Part shown: one piece after another, positions 23,176 through 30,572 of the stretch | How the letters are laid out: each line of letters opens with the position of its first letter | Position numbering within the stretch: the stretch's first letter is position 1 | NCBI RefSeq assembly: GCF_024228315.1 | Contig: NZ_CP100454.1 | Location: forward strand, 248,001-312,000 | Source of the DNA: Halomarina pelagica | Lineage (GTDB): Archaea; Halobacteriota; Halobacteria; Halobacteriales; Haloarculaceae | DNA length: 64,000 nt | Reading direction: 5' to 3' | Position numbers and translations under genes: made by a program | Notes under the pieces: generated by a model | What the model was told of the DNA's origin: nothing | Database searches by the model: none | What the model saw: the letters and a program-made list of their open reading frames with translations, nothing else

Positions 23176-25072
23176 GGATCGAACCTACATTTCTAGCCTC
23201 TCTCTTGAGAATATTGGGAAATTTGAAAGGCTCACACTCAAGATGAGCCCGTTTACGCTCCTCGTTGGTCCAAACGATGCAGGAAAGACGACAGTCTTGG
23301 AAGCCTTACAGACGGTATGCGGCCATTCTAAGCTGGATTTACAGCGGGTCCGACGAGATAGGACAAGAGAGACGAGAAGAGCACCGCACGCATCAATTGG
23401 AGCGGTTATCGAGAACCCGCCAGATGACCTGGTTGATCGTTCCAATCTTAACGACGGCGATGCTGCAGGACTCAGAATCAAGTGGGAAGTCACAGGAGAT
23501 GCTGAGTCAAATGTCAGTTTAGAAACCCCGAGTTACTATCTCAGAGAGCGAGTTCCAGAAGATGACCGTCTTCATGAATGGGACTACTATGCAGACGAAG
23601 AGCGGGAAATCCTGGAGGACTACGAAATTGATCCTGGCAGCAATGGCGAAAAGCGGGAACAACAATACAAGGAGCTGAAGGCTGAACTCCTCCAGGATCC
23701 AGAGAACACTTGCCTCAATTGGGTCTCGTGTGGAACACGAGAATTCCGCAGGTTTGCTCCAGCAACCGAGCAGATAGATACTGAAGACGTTGATAGTCCA
23801 CAGAATTTGCTTTCGAAATTACTTCGACAAGAAACAGAATCTTTCCTCTATTCGGACGATGACGCGGATGAGCCGAGACGAATCGATGAGCTTCTTGAGA
23901 TTGAACAGCGGGCGACAGAGGCGCTTAATGAGAGGCTCCAAAGCCTCTCCGACAGAATGGATCGTTATCTTCCGGGGTTAGAGGAAATTACAGTCGATCC
24001 GGAGTGGAGCTTCGTTAACGGTGCTGACTTTTCTGATATCGTTCTCCGTCGACGCGGTGAATCAATTCCTCTCCAAGAACTGGGCGGTGGAACGACTGCC
24101 AGGTCTGCTCTCTCAATGCTTGAGTGGAGCACGGAGACCAATGATGGAAAGCAATCGGTAATTCGAACTATGGATGAGCCCGACCATCGCCTCCACTTCG
24201 ACGTCCAACGGAGATTAATCAAGCTGCTCCGAAATGACATTCCTGATGAAGAAAGCTACCTCTCTCAATGCATTGTCTCGACACACAGTTTGGTTATGGT
24301 CGATGCAACTCCTCTACATGAGGTAGTATATCTCCCGGAAGAAGTAGACTCGGAAGAGGAAAGAGCCCCGCTACTTACGAGAGACGAGGCTGAGGCTGGA
24401 GAGCTTATGGGGAATATCATGGCTGGGTTGGGTCTATCAGCCAGCTGGGTCTATCTTGAGCGAGCAATGATCGTTGTGGAGGGGGCAACCGAATACAACT
24501 ACATCACTGAAATATACCACCGGATAACCGGATCTACCCTAGTAGAGGATGGAGTACAAGTCTGGGATTGCCAAGGATGCGGTCACATCGTTAGAACCCT
24601 TGAACGCCTTCAGAAAGCGGGCCGGGTGCAAACGTTCGTTATGCTAGATGCCGACGCGAAAAGCCGAGAATCGTCGGATGAAACCCTCGAAAGCGTTCTA
24701 GATGACATGTACGAGGCTCGTGGGTCGGAACCAGAGCTTGTTTGGATCGGTGACAAGGAATTGGAGGATGTCTGGGAAAAAGACGATATAATGCGTCTCG
24801 CCGAAGAACACTGGCCAAGAGCGGATGGGAACGACTGGAGCGTAAATCATTTTAACTCGGTCGATGAGGCAGAGAAACCGAGTGGGGAGATTGTCAACGT
24901 AGTAAAACAGGGCTGCGCAGCGAACATGCAAACCTGTCCCAAAGTTACCAAAGAACACATAGGCCTTAGAATGGGACGGTTAGAGGGCGTGAACCATCCG
25001 GACAAGATTGTCAATCTTCTAAATCACGTTCATGAGTGTTGCAGTCGTGATCGGGAAGTTATTCCTGAATGA
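23168..25072 (+). CDS. OLD-family ATP-dependent endonuclease
   Basis: A 634-residue protein. The N-terminal ABC-type ATPase has Walker A GPNDAGKTT (about residues 34-42), an interrupted insert (about 90-270), an ABC-signature-like ELGGGTTARSAL (about 307-318) and Walker B VIRTMDEPDH (about 333-342), then STHS as the switch His (about 375). The C-terminal TOPRIM nuclease shows IVVEGATEYNYI (Glu, about 436) and FVMLDADAK (DxD, about 490). OLD nucleases degrade DNA or RNA and occur in phage-defence systems such as Gabija and PARIS. No UvrD-type Gabija partner is adjacent; the only partner is the small gene at 22933. Confidence 0.88.
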   Translation: MTEDRTYISSLSLENIGKFERLTLKMSPFTLLVGPNDAGKTTVLEALQTVCGHSKLDLQRVRRDRTRETRRAPHASIGAVIENPPDDLVDRSNLNDGDAAGLRIKWEVTGDAESNVSLETPSYYLRERVPEDDRLHEWDYYADEEREILEDYEIDPGSNGEKREQQYKELKAELLQDPENTCLNWVSCGTREFRRFAPATEQIDTEDVDSPQNLLSKLLRQETESFLYSDDDADEPRRIDELLEIEQRATEALNERLQSLSDRMDRYLPGLEEITVDPEWSFVNGADFSDIVLRRRGESIPLQELGGGTTARSALSMLEWSTETNDGKQSVIRTMDEPDHRLHFDVQRRLIKLLRNDIPDEESYLSQCIVSTHSLVMVDATPLHEVVYLPEEVDSEEERAPLLTRDEAEAGELMGNIMAGLGLSASWVYLERAMIVVEGATEYNYITEIYHRITGSTLVEDGVQVWDCQGCGHIVRTLERLQKAGRVQTFVMLDADAKSRESSDETLESVLDDMYEARGSEPELVWIGDKELEDVWEKDDIMRLAEEHWPRADGNDWSVNHFNSVDEAEKPSGEIVNVVKQGCAANMQTCPKVTKEHIGLRMGRLEGVNHPDKIVNLLNHVHECCSRDREVIPE

Positions 25073-25325
25073 CTCTAATCTGCTGAGGAGGTCAACTAGC
25101 AGTATCTTCGCCCCTAACTCACCTAACCACATTATTCGCATGCTTATAAACCTACAAATGAAACTAGGAAATTCACGAGTTGGTGACTCCAAATTCGGTA
25201 CGAAAATCGGATGAGGCCAAATTAGCAACTGCGAACTATTCACATATGTGACAACTAGTTCAAAAATCCGCGAAAATCGACAGAGCAACCGCTACCGAAT
25301 TGGTGAACCCGGAGTGAGAAAAGCG

Positions 25326-27056
25326 TTACCCGAACTCCCGTAGGAAGTCGCCCAACGCTCGCACGAACGTCTTCGCCGTGATCACTGGCGGCGACCGAAT
25401 CGGCTCGTCGAGCGCGACCTTGATCAGATAATCTGTGAGCCGCCACAGATTATAGATCAGCGTCGACAGCACGAAGTTGCACAGGCGAAGTCGGTAGTCC
25501 GTCGACGACGTCTGTGGCATGAAATCCTTGATCGACTTGTACTGGTTCTCGATGTCCCACCGCCGACTGTACCCGTTCACGACACTCGAGATCTCTTCGG
25601 GTTCGACGCAATCTTGGTTCGTTACGAACACCGCGTACTTTCCATCGGCATCGTCGCTCGTACTCGGGGCATAGAGGAACTCTGCCTTATGGTGAATTTC
25701 GCCGTCGATTCCGAACGGGACATCGTGCTTGACAGCTTCGTCCGCTGTCGGATGCTCCTGAATATTCTGGATCGCTGCTAAATCATTCTTATACGTCGGA
25801 ACCGGCGAGAGGTATGTGAGTCCGCGCTCGTGAACATCTGCGTACACGCGATTGACGTAGAATCCACGGTCGAACATCACCGTATCCAGGTCGACGAACT
25901 GCTCAGCGCGGTCCAACAGTCGACTCACTAGGTCAGCCTTCGAGTACGATGGCGAGTCGTCGGGCTCCCACGCAGAATCCTCTTTCACTGGCTCAATACC
26001 GAGAACGATCGGTGCGTGGTCGCCAACCAGCGTGATAGTGGCGTACTTGAAGCCGCGTTTATACTCACCGTCTTTCTTGTACCCGCTCACCATCTTCGGA
26101 TAGTCTGGCTTTGCGATGCCCGCTTCCTTGTCCTCCCAGGGCCAGACGTGGAACTGCTCGTGGGTGATGTCGATCGCTGCGACGGTTTCGCGTGAGTCGA
26201 AAGGATCGTCGCCACGGATCGAATTGATGATGTTCTCCGTGGCAGCGTTGAACGCTGTCATAATCGCGTCCCGAATCTGGTCGATCCCGGGCATCGAATC
26301 GTCATCCTCGAAATCCTCGAATGTGAGCTGCCCGTCGGACTCCTTCGGCGTGGCGATCTTCTTGATTGCGCGTAGGAACGTCGAGTCGTCACAAATCAAG
26401 TCATCATCAGTGAGCCAACCGTACTCAGCCTCCGAGTGGGCACTGCCCTTGTTCGCGCAGATACTTGCGAACATATCCAGCATTACCTCGTCGGAGTACG
26501 TCTTGTGGGCCGCTCGGTGGGTGTCGAATTCGGGGATGACGTGTTTGCGAGCAAGAGTTAGTGTCTTCTGGGCTTTCTCTTTCTTGTACTCGTTTGTGCT
26601 CGGTGACTCATCCTCAACGTCTGTTGGGACTGCTGGAACCAATCCCTCTGTGAGAACACCGTTATCTAGAGCCACCTGCCGGACGCCAGCAACCGTCCGA
26701 TTGAGGGTTTCCTGGGTGTCCTCGCTGAACTGTGCGTGCGTGTACGAGAGCTGTTGCTGGGTCGGCGTATTCGAGAGATCGGTGATATCGAGGTGGAAGC
26801 TCTTGACTAAGCTCGGCTCCCGCCCAAGTCGTTGCGCTAATTCGTTCTGGGAGATGCCGCGAATCCCCTTGAACAAGAGCGTGCGGAACATCTCGTCAGT
26901 TCCAAAGGTCACGCGGTTCTGATCGCGGGTATCTTTGAGATTGTCGACGGGAATTGATAGCTGGCGAATGACGTCCCAGAGGTGGTCTTCACGCTCACAG
27001 AGGGTCTCCGCGTGGACAATGATTGAGTCAGCGACAGCCGACGGGTCAGTCGGCAT
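25326..27056 (-). CDS. IS4-like DDE transposase (large haloarchaeal type)
   Basis: A 576-residue protein starting MPTDPSAVADSIIVHAETLC; an in-frame ATG 51 nt earlier is less likely. An N-terminal helix-turn-helix region (about 50-110, RGISQNELAQRLGREPSLVK) precedes a long DDE catalytic domain: Asp in AAIDITHEQ (about 304), Asp in DTVMFDRGFYVNR (about 404) and Glu in SRRWDIENQYKSIKDFMP (about 520), the YREK-like signature of IS4 relatives. The frame is intact. Terminal repeats were not resolved by eye; element ends probably lie within 25240-25325 and 27060-27300. Confidence 0.8.
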   Translation of the reverse strand: MPTDPSAVADSIIVHAETLCEREDHLWDVIRQLSIPVDNLKDTRDQNRVTFGTDEMFRTLLFKGIRGISQNELAQRLGREPSLVKSFHLDITDLSNTPTQQQLSYTHAQFSEDTQETLNRTVAGVRQVALDNGVLTEGLVPAVPTDVEDESPSTNEYKKEKAQKTLTLARKHVIPEFDTHRAAHKTYSDEVMLDMFASICANKGSAHSEAEYGWLTDDDLICDDSTFLRAIKKIATPKESDGQLTFEDFEDDDSMPGIDQIRDAIMTAFNAATENIINSIRGDDPFDSRETVAAIDITHEQFHVWPWEDKEAGIAKPDYPKMVSGYKKDGEYKRGFKYATITLVGDHAPIVLGIEPVKEDSAWEPDDSPSYSKADLVSRLLDRAEQFVDLDTVMFDRGFYVNRVYADVHERGLTYLSPVPTYKNDLAAIQNIQEHPTADEAVKHDVPFGIDGEIHHKAEFLYAPSTSDDADGKYAVFVTNQDCVEPEEISSVVNGYSRRWDIENQYKSIKDFMPQTSSTDYRLRLCNFVLSTLIYNLWRLTDYLIKVALDEPIRSPPVITAKTFVRALGDFLREFG

Positions 27057-27351
27057 TGAGCCACCTCCAGGGCGAACCACTCTGCTTCTGAGTTGTGGTC
27101 GATCCAATACTGGAGTGATTCTGTATAGACGTATCTGCTGAGTAGGAGCGAAGAACAGTATAGAGTAGAGTAAAAAGATAGTTGAGCATTGTCGTCGATG
27201 ATCTGCTCTAAGCTTGCAGTGAGGAACATATCAAGGGGTATGAGCACTGTACTTAGAGAATCGGTCGTAGCCACAATTCGATATAGGTCAAAATTAGTTC
27301 GAATCAAATTTCGGTTGGGTTTATACTGATGTGGGGAGAACAGGGTGTACG

Positions 27352-27900
27352 ATGGGCTTGGACGAACTTGAGGCCTTTCTTCGGAAAAAGGGCGCGGCGG
27401 AACTCATTACGGAAATCGGGACGGGAACAGCGACATTCAAAGCGCTCGTTGACGCGGTTGCGGTAAGTGGATCGACGGTGTCTTCACGACTCTCAGAAGG
27501 CGTTGAGCGCGAAGTGTTCAAGGTTAGCCATAGACCGACCGAGCATGGAACAGAGAAGCGGTATGCACTCACGATTCTTGGACATCGTATCTATGATTGG
27601 GCAGAGCAGACAGAGTTCGAACGGAAAGTGCGGGAGCTCCGGCGGCGTCGCCACGAGCGTGATACGGCGTTCGAGCGGATGGTTGGGAAGATTAATCGAG
27701 ATATGGAGCTCCGCAAGATGGTCGCCGATTCGGAACTCGTGGAGGATCAGGAGGTTGACCTTCCTGAAGGGGCGTATTTAGTGCCGAAGATGGCGTCAGA
27801 AAAGAAGCTTCGTGAAGCCAAACACGAACGTATGGAAGCGAATCTCAAGCCAATTGAAGAACTTGATGACGCCGATGGAACAAGCGAGGACAGCAACTGA
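27352..27900 (+). CDS. Winged-helix transcriptional regulator
   Basis: A 182-residue protein starting MGLDELEAFLRKKGAAELIT. The first 75 residues form a winged helix-turn-helix: IGTGTATFKALVDAVAVSGS as helix-turn-helix, TVSSRLSEGVEREVF as recognition helix, and HGTEKRYALTILG as the wing. The rest is a long charged helix (FERKVRELRRRRHERDTAFE) probably forming a coiled coil, then a disordered acidic end. It resembles HxlR/ArsR-type haloarchaeal repressors. TTTATAC lies about 25 nt upstream and would suit a TATA box of a leaderless transcript. Target unknown. Confidence 0.75.
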   Translation: MGLDELEAFLRKKGAAELITEIGTGTATFKALVDAVAVSGSTVSSRLSEGVEREVFKVSHRPTEHGTEKRYALTILGHRIYDWAEQTEFERKVRELRRRRHERDTAFERMVGKINRDMELRKMVADSELVEDQEVDLPEGAYLVPKMASEKKLREAKHERMEANLKPIEELDDADGTSEDSN

Positions 27901-28254
27901 GTCAAACGATCTAAAGCGACTCGGCTATTTCTTGTGAAATCCTCAGTCACAAATGGAAATGTTCCAGCTGACGGTTCAGAGTAGAAGCACTCCAAACGCA
28001 CTCTCCACCGTCTCATGGCTCATGAGGCACGAGATGACCTATACTTTAAATAGTTTATTAGGAGATGAACTTCTTCTTAAAAATCAAGACTTAGTCATAT
28101 GGTATAGGGAGAAGATTCTCAAATGTCTTTATTGAAACCTTCAATAGACAATAATTTCTATCTCTCGATCGCTGTGGACAACCTAACAGTAATCACGCAC
28201 ACTCATGGGTGGGATCCGTGATTGCCTTACGGCCCCACACACGTGCGGGCTTCC
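27901..28254. other. No recognisable gene
   Basis: About 350 bases, AT-rich between 28040 and 28140. Only short frames without family resemblance. The flanking genes converge here, so it should hold two transcription ends; the T-rich run near 28120-28160 is the best candidate. Confidence 0.4.
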
Positions 28255-29061
28255 TCACCAGTTCATTCCTGGATTGTCTACGGCTTGCCGGATCCAAGAA
28301 GCGACTTGCTTCTCGTCCAGTGTGTCTGTCTCCTTTATATCTAGAGCCTGTCGCTCCGGAGCTGTCCCGCTGGGCGGCTCTGGCTTAAGGTACGATTCAC
28401 ACACAAATGTCAGTTTCACGTGTTTCGAGAACGCGCTGAATGACGCGAACCAACCTTGATCCTTGACCCCATAGAACGGTTGGTGATACTTCACCGCGCG
28501 GCGCATATTAGGGACTTCGCGTTGGATGATCTCGTCAAATTGTGTTGCGATCTCACGCTTCCATCCCGGCAAGGCTGCAATATATGCCTTTACTGCAGCC
28601 GATCCATCGGTATCATCGTTCCGCCGCGCCTTCTGATACTGTTTTTCCCGGTCCTTCCATTCCTGCTCCGTCGGGACCTGGTCCGGCAGTTCGATTTCCC
28701 CAAAGTTTTCGTCCATAATGGTTTTCTTCCCCTCTCGGCCTGCTATCGCGGTCACGACTATGACCGGGTCCGACGCTTCAGGTTCAGAAATCAGGTCGAA
28801 GTCCAGCCGCAATGTCCCGCCTCGCCAGTGGAGAGCAAAGCCCACCCAGCCGTCGGGGTAGTCCTCCCGAGTGTCTTGCTCTACTCGGAACAGGCCTAGC
28901 AAGGCTGGAATAGCATCGGCACCCCACTGGAGTCCCTTGTCAAGATCCGTGAAACGTACCCCCTCGTCCTGGTCTTTACTGTAGTAGGGTGCTCTGATCG
29001 CTCGGTTGGCCATCACGAGTTCGGAAACCCGCTGAGTCGTAAGTGGGCTGGACACACTCAT
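28255..29061 (-). CDS. DUF1801 (YdhG-like) domain protein
   Basis: A 268-residue protein starting MSVSSPLTTQRVSELVMANR at 29061. The N-terminal part (about 1-140) is a strand-rich domain I cannot name. Residues about 150-265 form a DUF1801/YdhG domain, with AAVKAYIAALPGWKREIATQ, VPNMRRAVKYHQPFYGVKDQ and a FASFSAFSKHVKLTF strand. DUF1801 proteins were proposed as iron chaperones (frataxin-like), but evidence is limited. They commonly sit beside ArsR plus SRPBCC genes, as here, where the ArsR gene is divergent at 29282. Confidence 0.75.
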   Translation of the reverse strand: MSVSSPLTTQRVSELVMANRAIRAPYYSKDQDEGVRFTDLDKGLQWGADAIPALLGLFRVEQDTREDYPDGWVGFALHWRGGTLRLDFDLISEPEASDPVIVVTAIAGREGKKTIMDENFGEIELPDQVPTEQEWKDREKQYQKARRNDDTDGSAAVKAYIAALPGWKREIATQFDEIIQREVPNMRRAVKYHQPFYGVKDQGWFASFSAFSKHVKLTFVCESYLKPEPPSGTAPERQALDIKETDTLDEKQVASWIRQAVDNPGMNW

Positions 29062-29233
29062 ACTCTCCAAAATGTAGTATTGAATCATCAATATTCCGTG
29101 GTCCTCTGAAGAGTGATGAACCAGACTCCTTCTGTTGTGGCAGGGCGTCGGTGCTTCACACGATCTCAATCGGCAAGCGATCCCGGTGACGAGGCGGTAG
29201 ATAGTCGTTCTCCGCTTCAGAATGCTCTAAACG

Positions 29234-29259
29234 ACTATTTAACTAGAGAGTTAAATAGT
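29234..29259. promoter_or_regulatory. Probable ArsR operator: perfect inverted repeat
   Basis: ACTATTTAACT (29234-29244), 4-nt spacer AGAG, AGTTAAATAGT (29249-29259): perfect 11-bp arms. It lies 22 nt before the ArsR start at 29282 and in the divergent gap with the DUF1801 gene. The size and position suit a dimeric ArsR repressor site, with the AT-rich right arm overlapping the promoter; inferred autoregulation. Confidence 0.7.
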
Positions 29260-29281
29260 AGTGGGTCATATACTTAACCGG

Positions 29282-29620
29282 ATGGTTGAACAGAAGCCAG
29301 ACGACCTGGACCTCGACGCGGTTTTCCAGGCACTCTCTCATCCAATTCGTCGGTCAATCCTCGAACAGTTGGCTGATGGCCCAGAGAGTGTGAGCGACCT
29401 GGCCGAGCCTCACGACGTTTCCCTGCCAGCCGTCTCTAAGCACCTGCGCGTGCTGGAGGATGCTGGTTTGATCGACGTCGAGAAGGACGGTCTCGTTCGC
29501 CGCTGTCACCTCGACGCTGCACCGCTTTCCGCGGCGTTCGGGTGGCTTACACAGTACCGCGTTTTCTGGGAGGACCGGTTAGCTGCGCTGGCCAACCATC
29601 TGGAGAACGAAGACCAATGA
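29282..29620 (+). CDS. ArsR-family transcriptional regulator
   Basis: A 112-residue protein starting MVEQKPDDLDLDAVFQALSH. Classic ArsR winged helix: FQALSHPIRRSILEQLADGP (about 16-35), the helix-turn-helix VSDLAEPHDVSLPAVSKHLR (about 38-57), then VLEDAGLIDVEKDGLVRRCH as wing. The C-terminal LSAAFGWLTQYRVFWEDRLA helix is the type found in ArsR regulators paired with SRPBCC proteins; no metal-binding Cys motif is seen. Its stop overlaps the start of the SRPBCC gene (ATGA), so the pair is one operon. The operator at 29234 lies just upstream. Confidence 0.9.
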   Translation: MVEQKPDDLDLDAVFQALSHPIRRSILEQLADGPESVSDLAEPHDVSLPAVSKHLRVLEDAGLIDVEKDGLVRRCHLDAAPLSAAFGWLTQYRVFWEDRLAALANHLENEDQ

Positions 29621-30108
29621 CAGACAACGCCACCAAAGACGATGCATCATCGACAGAGAACCCGGCTGGCGAGGGGCAGAGCATTACCGTAAATCGCGTG
29701 ATTGAAGCGCCGACGGAGCGGGTGTACGAGGCATTTCTTACCCCTGAGGACATCGCGGTGTGGTCGCCCCCGGAAGGATTCCGCGCTGAGGTTCAGGAGG
29801 TCGAGCCCGAAGAAGGCGGTTCCTTCCGCGTTGAGAACATCGGCGAGGCCGAAGGGATGGAACAATACTCCCACACGTTCGAAGGCACCTACCAGGAACT
29901 GAAACGCGGTGAGAAGATAGTCTGGACTGAAGAGTCAGGAGAGGGTGAGGATTTTAGTACTGTCACGGTCACCTTGAATGCAGTCCCTGACGGGACTGAG
30001 GTCACCCTCCGGTTAGATGGTATCTCCGAGGATGTCGCCGAGGAATACGGCGTCGCGGAAGCGTGGGAAGACTCCCTCCGGAAACTCGCCGGTCAGGTGG
30101 AGGACTGA
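29617..30108 (+). CDS. SRPBCC / AHSA1-like protein
   Basis: A 163-residue protein starting MTDNATKDDASSTENPAGEG. After a disordered acidic 25 residues comes the Bet v1-like fold: SITVNRVIEAPTERVYEAFL, EDIAVWSPPEGFRAEVQEVE, TYQELKRGEKIVWTEE, VTLNAVPDGTEVTLRLDG and a long C-terminal helix. This AHSA1-type domain binds hydrophobic ligands or client proteins. Start at 29617 overlaps the ArsR stop, which shows coupling. It is followed 2 nt later by a small membrane protein gene. Confidence 0.9.
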   Translation: MTDNATKDDASSTENPAGEGQSITVNRVIEAPTERVYEAFLTPEDIAVWSPPEGFRAEVQEVEPEEGGSFRVENIGEAEGMEQYSHTFEGTYQELKRGEKIVWTEESGEGEDFSTVTVTLNAVPDGTEVTLRLDGISEDVAEEYGVAEAWEDSLRKLAGQVED

Positions 30109-30110
30109 CC

Positions 30111-30347
30111 ATGTCAGCTGACGCCACTAGTGGAGAAGCACCCACAGAACCCACGACGAGTGAGGACCAAGATTGGGGGAGAGTCGCCCTGTGTGTCGTG
30201 GTCGCCATAATCGCGGCCCTCGGTATCCACTACGTCCTCTTTGAGGTCGTGATTACGGGCATGAACCTTTCCCCGACCGTGCACGCGTTCGCAGGAATGG
30301 TTCTATTCTTCTTTGCTGGTTTCATATCGTTCAGCACGATCTATTGA
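30111..30347 (+). CDS. Small membrane protein of the ArsR/SRPBCC operon
   Basis: A 78-residue protein starting MSADATSGEAPTEPTTSEDQ. Residues about 25-48 (VALCVVVAIIAALGIHYVLF) and about 55-78 (VHAFAGMVLFFFAGFISFST) are two membrane helices. It begins 3 nt after the SRPBCC stop and is clearly the third gene of the operon. No family recognised; probably a membrane partner. Confidence 0.65.
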   Translation: MSADATSGEAPTEPTTSEDQDWGRVALCVVVAIIAALGIHYVLFEVVITGMNLSPTVHAFAGMVLFFFAGFISFSTIY

Positions 30348-30572
30348 ACCTCTTCGGGTTTTATTTTATCAGCGGCACTATCTAGTTAAGCAAAACCACA
30401 TGAAAAAGCGCGTGACGAACCGCGGATGCTCTGGTGACTTCCCAGACTGTTCGTCAATGGAGCTTGAGCTGGATTGACGGTGTCCACAGTTCTATCCGCT
30501 CCTTGTCCGAAAAACAATTGGATTCAATCAGTTATCTTCTATTGAGCGAAGTCATTTCCATTATCTAATTTG

